Assembly: GCF_000208745.1 (NCBI RefSeq)
Contig: NC_030854.1
Location: 4,287,078-4,351,077, forward strand
Direction of reading: 5' to 3'
Length of the DNA stretch: 64,000 nt
Source of the DNA: Theobroma cacao
Lineage: Eukaryota > Streptophyta > Magnoliopsida > Malvales > Malvaceae
Within the stretch, counting starts at the first letter, position 1; each line of letters begins with the position of its first letter. The notes beneath the pieces are model-generated. The model had not been told where the DNA came from, made no database searches, and saw only the letters and a program-made list of their open reading frames with translations. The translations under genes were made by a program, and so were the position numbers. Shown here one piece after another: positions 38,288 through 51,664 of the stretch.

Positions 38288-40048
38288 TGTTTTTGTTTAC
38301 TTCTTGATCGCTTGATACGTAGAAAATCAATGGGCCTACGTTGTTTTCAATTGCAACTAGCTGCTTCGATTGTCTTGTACCTGAATTCTCTGTCATAACA
38401 GGTAATATATGATTCTCGTTGATAAGGTTCACGTAGCTATAAGTCATCTCATATTAAAAATAATAACAAGAGAATTGTCCACCACTTTTTGGTGATTAGC
38501 CCTCTAATGCAAAACTTTGCTTAATATATATATATCTATATATAATCATTGGCAATGAACTTAACTTGGATATTAATCAGATTGCTCTCAAATCAAGCTC
38601 ATGAAAGCACAAATTAATAGTACTATACTTTTGGGTAGTACATATAAATGGGGGACCGAAAGGAAAACCATATACGTGAATAGTGATGTAAGCTTAATCA
38701 AGCCAACAATATATTTAATTTGAGTCCAAAGAAGTGGGTAAGAAATTGACCCTTTTTATATGAATTTCAATTTAAAATAAAGGTCTGTTATGATCATGAG
38801 TGCTGTTAAAGCACTCTTGATTGTTTAAGATATTATATTATATTATAAATTTTTATTTAAAATGTAATATTTGATAGTTAATGTTATGAATTTTAATTCA
38901 ATATATAACAAGGTAGCGAGGTCAATCCACACTAATATTGAAAGGACATAGAGTCTTGTATCGGGAGCCAATCAGGACGAGGGGACCGCACTGAGTCCAT
39001 CCAATCGACCAAGAACGTGTCGGCAGTCAAGGTCGAAATCAAGTTCCCAAATAATTAATCCATCAAATTGACTATTTCTATTTAATAAAGCATATAATCA
39101 TGTGGGAATATTTGCCCTTTTGTCTCCTTAAACTTACCTTTGTTACAAGCATATGTAGTAGCCTCCTTAAACTTGGTATTTTGATTTCTAAAATATCTAG
39201 ACCTTAATTGGAATAGTTAAGTCTAATATCCATCATAAAATCAAAAATCTAATAAAAATTAATTGATCGGATTTTATGTATAACATTTTCTTGTTCATAT
39301 TATACAATTTAATTAATCTTAAGATAAATTTAATATTTTTTTAATAAGTAAATCGCATGATACATATTTATTAATTAAAATTTTACGGAGTGATTAGGAT
39401 TTTAATTTTTAACATGGGCCACTTGAATCATGCTCACTATTAATGCAATCAGCTTTTATTTTATTTTATTTAAAATTTGAGGTTACGTAATAAGAAAAGT
39501 TGGCAAAAAAGGGACCATAGCCTAAGCAGTTGGCACTTGCAATCGGTTGTATGGTCTAGTTAGGATTGAAATATTTTATATTTAATTAAATATTTTTCTA
39601 AGCAATCAAGCGTTAATGGGCTATTCTTTTTAACATATTAACATGGCATCACTTGAGGCATTTGGTCTCCATCCGGCGCTGAAATTAACATTATCTTGTT
39701 GCAACAAATTAAAAATTATAATTTCTTTTGTTATAATCTATTAACACGTGCTTTATTCACACATCTAATAGATATCTAATTAGATGATAATTGTTTTCTA
39801 TGGTTCTTGCGTAAATAAATGTATTTACTCTATTCCTTTCTTTGGGCGAATTAATGTTGATAATATTTTAAAGCTAGTAATTAGTAGTCAAATATTCAAC
39901 GTGTGAGTTGATCTATTTTTGCTATTTTCCTCATAGTGAGAGGAGAGTGAGAAGAAATAATAATTAAAGAGATTGGAGAAATTGGTCGCAGTTATTTTCA
40001 TATCTCTTTTATGGTAATTTTGTCCTTTTTTTTGGTTATATAAATATT
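38288..40048. other. AT-rich intergenic DNA
   Basis: No gene recognised. A short AT microsatellite lies near 38527-38545. Confidence 0.5.
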
Positions 40049-40058
40049 AAAATATTGA

Positions 40059-41140
40059 GACAATGTTAAAAAAAATTTCAATTATTAAAGAAAATTTAAA
40101 TAAATTTTTATTCTTTTATTATATTCAATTAAATTTTTATATTTTTATTTGGAGTCAAATATACTTTTATAATTAATAGTTGATTAATTGTTATTAATCA
40201 AAATATTTCTTTGTTATTTTATGTCTATATAATGCTGATGTGGCATTGATGCAAAAGGAGAAAAATGCAATATGGCCATATCATACGACATCAATATATC
40301 ACGTTATTATCTATTATGACAAGTCAATTTATCATGTCAATGTCATGTGATACAAAATAATAAGTGATATTTTGATTAAGTCAACCATTAAGCAAAATAA
40401 TAAAAGTAAATAGGGTAAAATACACTGACATCTTAACTTTTTAACCATAATTACACGTAGATATATTAGTATTCAAAATAAACAATCCATCCCAAAAAAA
40501 TCTTTTATATGATATATAAGTCCTGCAATTAGTTAACCGTCAATATTTCAATTAGTTTAATGATGTGATAATATTTTTAATATAATTTTACCTTTAATTA
40601 ATTTTAAAAATTAACACTATATAACTTATAATTTTTCATTTTAAAAAATTTTTCTTATTAAAATAAAATTCTCTCCCGACCTATCATCTGATGACAAAAT
40701 CTAGCTTGGGAACACCAAATTCTCCTAGTTCGGGGGAGCACGATCGGCGTTCCCTTAAGGATGGTCGACCGGTGTAAGGGAGTGTCGCCAATCGACTTAA
40801 GAGAAAGGAAAAGAGTGGAGAAAGAAAAATGGTATTTTAGACATTTCATGTTTAAACATTAATTTTGTTTATACGTTTGTGGCAGATTATACATTTTGAA
40901 TATTAATAGACTTATGTGTAATTATGATAAAAAATTAAGAAAATTAGTGTACTTTATCTAAGTATATAAGTTTATTTGATTTAAATTAAAAGTAAAAAAA
41001 ATTATTTGACTCAAAATAAAAGTACAATGACTTATTTGACTCAAAATAAAAATATAAAGACTTGATTGATCATAATAAACATATAAAAATTTATTTAAAT
41101 TTTTATGAATAATATAACAATTTTTTAGATATTATGTTAT
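40059..41140. mobile_element. MULE-like long-TIR element, copy 3, interrupted
   Basis: Flanked by the identical 10-bp word AAAATATTGA at 40049-40058 and 41141-41150. It carries the family arms: AAAGAAAATTTAAATAAATT on the left, and TTGATTGATCATAATAAAC then GATATTATG on the right. Removing the insert at 40413-40959 and one 9-bp duplication leaves about 526 bp, close to the size of the other copies. Confidence 0.65.
40413..40959. mobile_element. TIR element nested inside copy 3
   Basis: 547-bp insert whose ends are inverted repeats of about 75 bp (GGGTAAAATACAC at the left; AGATAAAGTACAC reading in from the right; both arms contain CCATAATTACAC or TCATAATTACAC). It is flanked by AAGTAAATA (40404-40412) and AAGTATATA (40960-40968), a 9-bp duplication with one mismatch. 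The GC-richer middle (40670-40800) has no coding region. Sequence on either side continues copy 3. Confidence 0.7.
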
Positions 41141-41481
41141 AAAATATTGATCCATTTGTTAAGAAGATCACTTTTTTTTTTAATCAATCTTTGATACTAT
41201 TTTTTATCAAACTCAAAGATCACTTAAAGCTGGGACCTGAATTAATGGCTTTTATTGGATTTGTTTAAATTAATGAATAAAAGAGTTAAATTAATTACAA
41301 TGTTCGATATGTCATTATCATGTAATAAGCAGGTACATGAACATCATACACGTGTTTTTGATATGTCATTATCAAGTATACTTCAAACATGTCATTCATT
41401 TTAATTTGGTGCCGAATTTGAATGGCAAAATTTCACTGAACTTGCCAGAGCTTACCCACCGCCTAACCTCATCAAATTTTT

Positions 41482-42165
41482 TAAATTCAATTATACAATT
41501 AGTCTCTATATTTTGATAAATGAGTAAATTTAATCTTTCTACATTAATTTGTAAAAATTAAATTTAAATATTTTCTAAAATTGACAATATTAGTTTAATT
41601 ATTAACAATATTAATTTTTTTTATTATTTATACTAATATATTATTTTTTTACTAATGTGATATTAAATATGATCATTTGTTAATGATAATATGATATTTT
41701 ATTTATTTATTTCACAACATTCTTTTCACCACTTTAAATTATAGAGTACAGAAATTTAATTTTTTTTCTATCTCATAACACTCTTTTCTTAAATCTTAGA
41801 AACTCATTTATATTTTTGATTTATTTCTATTCCGATACTGTTTAAAACCATTGATTCACATTGGATAATTTTATATCCACACTTATAAAATCCATATCAG
41901 TACTTGATCAGGTCATGTTAACACTATCATTACATCATTTATGACATATCACATCATGATAAGCATATCATCAAATTCAATATCACATTAATAAGAAAAT
42001 ACTACGTCAGCATAACGGAATGCTATATCAATATAGATAACAGAAAAATTTATATTAATATTATCACTTTTAAAAAAATATAGAAATTCAATTCTAACAA
42101 ATTATTATACAGAGATTAAATTCACTATTTTGATAAAATACAAAAATTAATTACATAATTTGATC
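41482..42165. mobile_element. Long-TIR element, separate family
   Basis: The left 85 bp and the reverse complement of the right 85 bp match closely: TATTTTGATAAATGAGTAAA against TATTTTATCAAAATAGTGAA, then AATTTAATCT in both and TTAATTTGT/ATAATTTGTT. About 680 bp, AT-rich, no open frame. Ends are approximate. Confidence 0.5.
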
Positions 42166-43116
42166 AATTTTCTATCGTCATTTTTATTTCACTTTAGACT
42201 TTAACCTTTTATATGACTGAAGCACTGATAGGATGGCTGCCATTCCTATACAAACTAAATCAAATATCACGAAATTAAGATCTACTTCTAATCAATTCAA
42301 ACTTATTTTGTCCTATTAATTATTCCACCCTTCTGACATTTTTCATCATCTATGACTCGAATTATTTGTCTACATTTGATGATGTTAATGACTCATAAAT
42401 TAAAAAATATATATGTAAATTATTTTTTTTTTGGAATTCTAGCAAATGCCTGTATATAGATGCAACTTTCAGTGGTTGATAACAAAATTGGAGGACCACG
42501 AACTAAAAAAGAAGTCACCATTAATGGAAAAACAAAGAAGTCATTATTAGCAAAATTTAAGGACCACAAATAAATTTATTATGTTTTTGTTTGTGCTTGG
42601 ATGAATTGTCAGGGGGTTAATTACCTTGCAGCTTTTATCCTGCAGAGCAAGCAAGTTCTCTGATTGTAGCAGAAACAATATAAAGGCTAATTGATGCTAA
42701 TTAAATCCTTAATTTAGAATCGAAGAGATTGAAAGTGTTGAGATGACTTGATACTCATCTTAATTTTGGTTAGCTGGGGAGTTTCTATCAAAGATATTTT
42801 CTAGTGTCGTCCTCATATCTTCTTCCTATGCTTCCTAGAAAAATTTTTGGGATTCGAATAAAATCTAAGAGCATAGTTTAGTGAAGAATTTTGGCTCTAT
42901 TCCACGTACAGTTTCAGGGTGGGGAAGGTGGGGACGGGGGAAATCAAATTATAAACACAATACATACAAAGGAGAATAAAAAATGAACATGTTGATTGAA
43001 TCTGTATCTTCATTCAAGATTTGGCTTATTGTATTACAACTTGAAAGAAAACTCCATACGTCTAATTCATATAAAATAGTGCATGATTTTGTCACGTAAC
43101 TGTATCCACAAGCACT

Positions 43117-43124
43117 TATAAAAG
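43117..43124 (+). promoter_or_regulatory. TATA box of the first P450
   Basis: TATAAAAG sits 58 bp before the ATG at 43175, giving a leader of roughly 25-30 nt. Confidence 0.6.
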
Positions 43125-43174
43125 GGAGCTTGCTCTAACCTGGGAAACCATTGTTATCTAAACTGGAAAAAAAA

Positions 43175-44810
43175 ATGGAGTACGAAATTCTGGGGTTAAG
43201 TATAACCCTTTTATTATGGGTTGCATGGGCCATGGTGACAGGGCGGCACCGGCGTTTGGAAGAGCTAGGCCAGCTTCCACCAGGGCCAAGGTGGTGGCCT
43301 GTTGTTGGCAATATCTTCCAGTTAGGTTGGGCACCGCATGAATCGTTTGCTAAGTTGGCTCGTCAACATGGACCCATCATGACTCTATGGCTTGGCTCAA
43401 TGAGCACCGTGGTCATCTCGTCCAACGAGGTGGCTCGTGAAATGTTCAAGAACCATGATGTGGTGCTTGCGGGGCGAAAAATTTATGAGGCAATGAAAGG
43501 AGATTTTGGCCATGAAGGGTCTCTTATTACATCTCAGTATGGTTCGCATTGGCGCATGTTAAGGCGCTTATGCACCACAGAGTTTTTCGTAACTAGCCGC
43601 CTTGATGCTATGCAGGGCGTACGAGAAAGGTGCGTAGATCGGATGGTGCAATTTGTTGAAGGTGCTGGTGCCAATGGTACTAATTCTGTTGATGTTGGGA
43701 GATTCTTTTTCTTGATGGCTTTTAATCTAATTGGAAACCTTATCTTTTCAAAAGATTTATTGGATACTAAATCGGAAAGGGGTGCAAAGTTTTTTTACCA
43801 TGCAGGGAAAGTCATGGAGTTGGCTGGTAAGCCAAATGTTGCAGATTTCTTGCCATTTCTGAGATGTCTTGACCCGCAAGGTATAAGGAGGAAAACCCAA
43901 TTCCATGTCCAACGAGCTTTTGAAATTGCAGGAGAATTCATCAAAGAAAGGATGGAAAGTATGGAAAATGGAGATTATAAAGGGAAAAGAAAAGACTTCT
44001 TGGATGTTCTTTTGGAATTTCGTGGTGATGGTGTTGAGGCGCCATCTAAGTTTTCTTCCAGAACCGTCAATGTCATTGTTTTCGTAAGTTGGCTCGTTCT
44101 ATTTATTTTTTTGGCATTTTGCGGAATGAAACTTTTCTATATCAATCGTTTGACATTTTTGTACGGCATGCCAGGAGATGTTCACTGCAGGAACTGACAC
44201 AACTACAAGCACTTTAGAGTGGGCAATGGCTGAGCTCCTACATAACCCTAAAACAATGAAAGTTGTCCAGGCTGAATTGAGGAGCACTTTAGACCCTGGT
44301 AAGAAGCTTGAAGAGAAGGACATCGAAAAGCTCCCATACCTTAAAGCAGTAATCAAAGAAACATTAAGACTTCATCCACCCCTCCCTTTCTTAGTCCCTC
44401 ACATGGCCATGAACTCTTGCAAAATGTTGGGTTACCATATTCCCAAAGAAACACAAGTGTTGGTCAATGTTTGGGCCATTGGAAGAGATTCAACAACATG
44501 GCAAGAACCTCTGGAATTCAAACCAGAGAGATTCTTGGAAGCAAACACGGTGGATTACAAGGGACATCATTTTGAGTTTATACCATTCGGGTCTGGTCGT
44601 AGGATGTGTCCGGCTGTGCCTCTTGCATCTCGTCTGCTCCCAATGGCGCTAGGGTCGCTTTTACATTCCTTTGATTGGACTTTAGCTGATGGGCTAAAAC
44701 CTGAAGACGTGGATATGACTGAGAGAATGGGTATATCACTAAGGAAATCTGTTCCCTTAAAGGCCGTACCAATTCCTCACAAAAGTCCTGTACGGATAGC
44801 CTCTGATTAA
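43175..44810 (+). CDS. CYP76A: Cytochrome P450, CYP76A-type (copy 1)
   Basis: Two exons, 43175-44083 and 44175-44810, encode 514 aa with a 91-bp phase-0 intron. An N-terminal membrane anchor (about 5-22) is followed by the proline hinge LPPGPRWWP (34-42), the C-helix WxxxR (126-130), the I-helix oxygen-binding AGTDTT (308-313), the ExxR of KETLRLHP (365-368), PERF (420-423) and the heme loop FGSGRRMCPA with ligand Cys448. It is an ER-bound, NADPH-reductase-dependent monooxygenase. CYP76 enzymes often hydroxylate monoterpenoids or other small specialised metabolites, but the substrate here is unknown. The heme loop ends in Ala where the consensus has Gly. The ATG at 43175 is chosen because the frame upstream lacks ATG and the TATA box fits. 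Confidence 0.93.
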
Positions 44811-46640
44811 AATATTCTTCCTCGATGAAATTAACCAGCTGAAGAGAGAAAGGAAATCAAGGAAGTCAGGAGTATGGCTTTAGCAAGCAGAAGACATCCT
44901 TCAATCGGCCTTTCATACAAATTCGAGTAGTGTTTTTGTGTGTGTATATTGCTTGATCCTTTACCCAAAGAGAACAAAATCTTAAATCTTTACCTTTCAC
45001 TAGAGGAATAATTCATATCGCTAAATCAAGTGGGAGTTGAGACTTTTGGATATTGTTAACTGTTTTAGCATTCTGTGAAGTACACAATTAAAAAGAATTA
45101 ATGTTTCAGCTTCGCATGTGATGCAATTAGCTTGGAGTGGGAACATGAGAAAAGTTGCTTTTTATGTAAAAATCATAATTTTTTTGTTGTTGATATCGAA
45201 TTAATTATGAACTAAAATTATAAAAAATAAACAATGCATGCATGCATGTTGTTATGAATATGCTCACCAATTAGATATATATACACTACCATGTTAATGC
45301 CTTCTTAATTAATTACTCTATGTAAGTTATATTTTGAAAGTTTTAAATTTATTGAATTTGGGTTGCTCATCAAAAATTAAATAATCTCTCTCCATCTTAC
45401 AAATTGTAACCAGGGACAGACCGACGTAGAATAGAGTGGTGTCAAATGACATTACTAAAGTGTCAAAAATCCTTACTAATTATATTACTTATGTTAGAGT
45501 TTTATATAATTAATGATACTAATGAATTCACTAATTTTTTTTACAATTTTGTAAGAAGTAGGGTAAAAAACTTCAAATCAAAATACCTTTAGTTATAACA
45601 CTACTCAAAAAAATTCTTACATGCACCTTTGATTGTAACCCTCTACTCACTATTCGATCTTGTTGACAAATGTGTTTTGTCTTTTCCTCCAACATTAATA
45701 ACTTTATTTGTATTTCCCAATATTTGATTGGGGAGCACATCTCAATCCTATGCCATCATCACCTATATAAATTTATTGGAGCCTTTGCTTTCTAGGTAAA
45801 CATTAAACTAAGCATGCATATGTAATGAAGATGATTTTGCAATATAAAACCAATATATATGTAGTACAATTCCTAGACGAAGCTGAAAATAATATTTGAT
45901 TGCTATATATATAACTTGTTAAAGTTCAATGTAATTTCCGTGATTAATGTTATATATAGTCAAGGTTCAACGTGGACTGTCTGCCAATTGGTATTAATCT
46001 GAAATAGTAGCATATATGGATATCAACTTTGTTCAAGATTATTCATGTTAGCATTGGAATTTGGCTTTAATCCTTGCCTTTGGCTAATTCCACCAAGCTC
46101 CTTTTATTGTTTGCAAAACAAATGAAATTCAAAGGCCGCAAAGGAAAGAGTGAGCCAAAAGTAATATCTAGCTGCGGCTATTGCCAAGTCCAGATGCAGC
46201 TTATTGCATTTTAGAATTTGAAAATCTTAGTTGTCCACGTGCTTCGTGTACTTGGTTTTAGGATAAATTGACTTTCTAGATCATGTTCTACAATCAAATC
46301 CCTTAATTGATTAGCATATTGTCTTATCAAACCCTGACGGCTTAGCAAGTAACTTAAATGTTGAATAAATCTAATTATAAGATATAATTAATTGTTACTT
46401 TATCAAGATCAAGTAAGTTTAAGCTATTCTATAAAAAACAAAAAAAAAATATAAATAATGTAAGTCCATAATTCTGTATTGAGAAAATCTAACAACGTTT
46501 CTTATCCATTTATGTTTGGATGGAGAATGTATAAAATAGAAAGATGAAAAATTTCCCGAAAAAAGTGGATGAAAAAAAAAGAGACAAAGAGATTTGAGAA
46601 TTTTTTTTACTCGTTTGAAAGAGAGAGAAGTATAGGAAAT
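44811..46640. other. Intergenic after P450 copy 1
   Basis: 3' sequence of the P450 and AT-rich DNA. No gene is recognised. Confidence 0.5.
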
Positions 46641-46644
46641 GAAA

Positions 46645-47100
46645 CCATTTAGGAAAATTTAAATAAGTTTTTATATTTTTATTGTGTTCAATCAAATTTT
46701 TATAATTTTATTTTGAATCAAATAAACTATTGTATTTTCATTTTGAGCCAAATAAACTTTTAATGTCCATTTTCATTCTATGCTACGTGACACTGATATA
46801 GTATGTTAATATATTATAATTGATGATGATGTAGTATGTTGATATATTATAATTGATGATGACGTGATATGTTAATTTGATATGATATCATGATCATGTG
46901 ACGTTTTTCTCCATCTACATCAATACTATGTTAGTGTCATGTAGATATAAAATAAGAAGTTGTATTTTGACTAATGACAATTATTCAATCATTAGTCATA
47001 ACAAAAACTTATTTGACTTAAAATAAAATTACAGTAACTTGATTGAATGTAATAAAATAATCAAGATTTATTTGAATTTTCTTAAATATTTTAAAGAATA
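46645..47100. mobile_element. MULE-like long-TIR element, copy 4
   Basis: Same family: left arm AGGAAAATTTAAATAAG, right arm CTTGATTGAATGTAATAAAA and GAATTTTCTTAAAT as its inverted counterpart. The centre includes an internal duplication of about 44 bp (GTATGTTAATATATTATAAT and GTATGTTGATATATTATAAT, 46802-46865). Ends are approximate. Confidence 0.5.
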
Positions 47101-47559
47101 AAACGTTCAAATATTTCAAAACATATTTTTTTAAATTTTAAAATTTTTTAAACCATTAATATTTTTATTAAAATAGCAAGATTGGTCACAACCTTGATAC
47201 ATAAAATTGTAACACTCTCCATAATAGCATCAATCACCATAATACAAAATACATCATCATCATAAACACATCAAAATTAAAGATTCCTCAACTGCCAAGC
47301 ACCACAAATTCAGCACCACCCCACCCACGTATCGTTCTTTTCCACACTTCTTTTTGCAAAAATGTCGACACACAGTATTGGTTAACTTCTCTAAATATAT
47401 TTTGAAAAGTAAAGAAGACACTTCCAATAGCGTTACTATGTATCATATCAATTTGTTGATAAAATTTCCACCATTTCCAAAGTCTTTTAGAAGGATTAAA
47501 TAACCGTTATATAGCCATAATTGACAACTCCGAGATTTGCTTCAACAATCTCGAGACAC

Positions 47560-48720
47560 TTGGTTTTTTCTTGGCTGCCTACATTTATTCTTCAGACTTA
47601 TTGATTCCTCTTCTCTTAATCTCTCCTCAATCTCCCTTAAGCAGCTTGATTTGTGGTTTTTAAACTGAGATAATAGATGTTCATTAATGGGCCCCTGCCA
47701 CTTCCGGTGGAACCCGATTACTCTTTGATTCTTATTAAAACATGCTGGGTTTGTGATTTTTTAGGGTAATGGACACCTCGGGGTTGTTGTCATCACCCTC
47801 GAGCCCACAGACTGATTTTGATTCTTTTTCTTCTCCTTCGTTGTCCACTCTTTTCACCAACTTTTGCTTTTGGCTTTCTAGTGCCCCCTCTCACGTACGC
47901 TTCCATCACTTTTTCCTTAATTTCAGAAACACCGACCTCGTGTCGTGAATATTCCCTATTGTTTCCTTTGTACCGCTCTTCATAGCTAAGTTATCATTAC
48001 TTGGCTTTTTCTCCAATATCAGTTTTTGCCATTTTGGAAGAGCTAACCACCTCAGCCTCGTCTTCAACTTCATTGCAAAAACAAGGGAATGAGAAAATGT
48101 TTTGGTCTTAAAGCTCTCACGTTCATTCTAGAGAATCAATTTATTTGAAAATACTCCATGAATGCCATAGGCTCCACATGAAAATCAGTAACTGTGTAGG
48201 TTATCATTGCGAATTTCCCCTTTGCTACTTGTACTCTGCTGCACATCCTTTCTCAACGCTCAGTTCTCCTTATTCCCTTGCTGTGTCATTTCTACACATC
48301 AAAGCTTGTGTGTAGGATATCTTAGAGTTCTAAGAAGTATTCTGCCTATTCACTCCACTTTCAGTTCCTCGTTTTCACTTTGAAAAAAAAAAATGCCCCT
48401 TGCTCATCTGTTCTTCTTTTCCTCCAGTAGGAGATTTGCTCCCAAATCTGGAGATGTTTACTCCCAACTTCTGGTTCAAGAACCATGTACCATTCAATCT
48501 TTCAACAACTTTGAAAGCATCTGTTTGAAACTCCTATCTAACAAATCCAAACTTTTTTCCATGCTTGAATCTTCTTTGAGCAATGAACACGTCTATCATC
48601 TTGCCAAAAGGTTGAAATACTGTTTTTAACCATTGCCAATGCACCTTTAGAGGAATGTTATTCACAAACCAGTTTTTATGTGACTTTCCTTTCATCCTCT
48701 TGCTCCACACCCTAAGACCA
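47560..48720 (-). pseudogene. Decayed LINE-type ORF1 with an RRM domain
   Basis: On the minus strand the frame reads KNWFVNNIPLKVHW, then VFQPFGKMIDVFIAQ and KKFGFVR followed by an in-frame stop. This is an RNA-recognition motif with RNP2- and RNP1-like segments. Further on come LNGTWFLNQKLGVN and a charged, frame-shifted tail. Such RRM proteins are encoded by LINE-like elements and their domesticated copies in plants. Stops and shifts make it non-functional. Continuous recognisable sequence is confined to about 48390-48720; the rest is inferred from coding-like patches. Confidence 0.6.
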
Positions 48721-49450
48721 AATTGAACTTCATTTAACCCAAAAAATAAATCAAATTAAAAAAATTAGGACCAAAGCTGTAGTTGCTTTCAATTTGGTTT
48801 TATAGGTTAGGAGAATATAATTAAAATGGGATTGTGTGTTTGCTTTTGTCCATATTGTTGCTGACAAAATATATAATTGTCTGGTTTATTTGTATTAAAT
48901 TTGAAATTTAAGGGTGGGATTTTTAATTTCGAGTTTGCACTTGGCAATAATCTTATCACACTTCTCTTGGTCATGTATGAGGTTACAATAAAAGTCATTT
49001 CTCGGATATCAAAGCTTGATCGTTGCATTTCTTAAATAATAAAGATTTTTTTTTTTGGAGTGAAATAATAAAGATTTTTAATGTTTAGAAAGTTCTATAA
49101 TATAAGATTTGGGAATTTATATAATTGATTAAATATACGTGTTATTATATAATCAATCAAATGACGCCACTCAACTTTTCACTAAAAATATCAATTATGA
49201 TCTAATGATAAATAACAAAACAAATCACTACATATGTTGTTTTTTTTCTTGCTGCTCAATCAAAATTACCTCATATATACATTTATGGAAGTTAAGTTAT
49301 AATTTAATAAATATGAATAAATCTTTTCCTAATATTAATTATTTAATTAAAGTTTATTACCAAGTACTACCTCTATAAGTTATTCAGCGGCCAATTTAAA
49401 TTTATTTATAAGGAGTTTAGAAATTATATATATAGCTTAATCTTTATCTT

Positions 49451-49469
49451 TGTGTGTGTGTGTGTGTGT
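49451..49469. repeat. (GT)n microsatellite
   Basis: Pure TG dinucleotide run followed by a T-rich tract. The surrounding interval 48730-49847 has no recognised gene. Confidence 0.9.
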
Positions 49470-49847
49470 TTTTTTGTTTTGTTTTTCTTTTTTTTTATGA
49501 GAGGTTTGACATGATAATTTATGATTTTGTCAAGTTATTTGATATAAAAAAGGTAATTCTTTTTCATGTCCTCGATTTCAACTTATTAGTCAATCAAATT
49601 TCAATTATAGATTTTCACTTAAAAATTAATTGAATCTAATTACATTTATAAGTAATTGGATATTGATTTTATCAAGTTTTTTATTAGTGATTTGTCATTG
49701 ATATCAAATTAAATGTGCTTTTATCCTCATTTATAAATACATAATTTTTATTTTATTATTATTTATATTGTAGGTAAATTACTTTACAACTTGTATATAA
49801 TTAATTGATGGTGTGTCTTAATAAATGATTAAATTTTGACTTATATC

Positions 49848-51599
49848 CACTACAACATTTTTCACCTATGGTTGCAAAAAAAATTGTAACTATAGGTGAA
49901 AAATATGCAGCCTTAAGTTAAGGTTGCACTTAAAAAAAGTGCAACCTTAGCGAATGTATGAAAAAATATAGCTGCACTTGTTTATGAGATTCAACATCAA
50001 AATTAAAGTGCAATTATATACTATATGACTGCAATATTAAATTATATGGTAACATATAAAATGTGCCACTAAAAAGTATAAGATAGAGACATATATAACT
50101 TTCTAATATGCAACAAGTTTTATGATAGAAACACATACTCACAAATCATAAGGTGCCTTTAAAATCAAATTGCAACAACTAATGCCTCAAAAATCAAATG
50201 CCTCAAAAACCATTTTCAACTTGGAACATCAACCCTCAAGGTCTTTACAATGTTTACAATATGGGGTTTCATTAAAAATGATCAACTAATTTTAGTAATC
50301 TCTCTCTTTCTCTCTTCATCTCTCCAATTCCTCTATGTACATATTTGTTTGTCCATTCTCCAACCTAATAAAACCATCTAACATTGCAGTTCTCAGCCTT
50401 CCTTACCTACAAAGATTAATTTGCAAGTAATTCATAATGTAATTAAAAAAAATTTATTTGTCCTCTTTCATATCTAACTCTCTTTTATAAGATAAGAGAC
50501 AAAGCATACACACTGACCAATTAAAAAAAATTTATTTGTCCACTTTGATTTGAAAACAAAGCAAAAAAGTGAACAAAAAGGAACACAAAAAATTGGTAAC
50601 GTTGTAAAAAGATTCATTATTTGTCCTCTTTCATATCTAACTCTCTTTTAGCATGGTACTATATGAGTTTTAGGTAATGCGTAGTTAACATTGGAGATTG
50701 GAAAGCACATTCTTGACAAGATGGATTAGGATGACAATATTTTGACCAGAACTATAAATTGCAATTTATTGACAGAATTGTTCTTGAAGAGAGTTAACCA
50801 AGCAAACTATGTAATAAACACATTGTAGTAGCATTCAAGTATACAAGAATCCTTCCCAGCATTAATTTCCACATGGAAGGGAAAAGAGAAAAAGGAAATA
50901 GAATCCTTATAACACTTAAGGGAACAATGGAGTCAAATGTATAACACTATGAACACTTGGTGCAGGTTTCAATAAATATTGACAACATGATGAAACTCCA
51001 AAAAACAAGATCATTATAAATTACAGGTAATATTAACAACATTTTGAACTAGATTTATTTACAAAAGGTGTCTTTATGTTAACATCTATGATAAGGCCTC
51101 CTATGAATCAAATATAACTTGAATGCGTGTTATCTTAATGATTCTAGAGTAACCATACTGGATATCCTATAAATCCTGCTGCACATAAAAGCCCCTAGCT
51201 CAAGGTTTTAAAATCCCATTGTCATCTACTTAAACATCTAGAATTGTTGCTATTCTAAAAAAAAAAAAACCAAAACTCCATTCATGTATAAATTATGCAA
51301 CACTTCAAGACTTACAAGATTCATTAAGAGTAGCATTTGGAATCAATTCTTCCAGGGATCTTGTCAGGCTCATTTGTTTAAAGTTATGCCTTTATTCTTC
51401 AGAGAGAAGGTGAGGAACATTGACTTCCACCATTTAACCAAAATAAAATGACATCACAATGATAAACTCTTAAATCATAAATCTCATTTCTACAGTAAAA
51501 AGCAATGAAATGAAAATTTATTTCTCTTGAGATTGATAGCGACTCAAGCATCATTTTGCAATACAAGAAATCAACAATTAGAGTGATAAGGTCCATATT

Positions 51600-51664
<65 letters not shown>

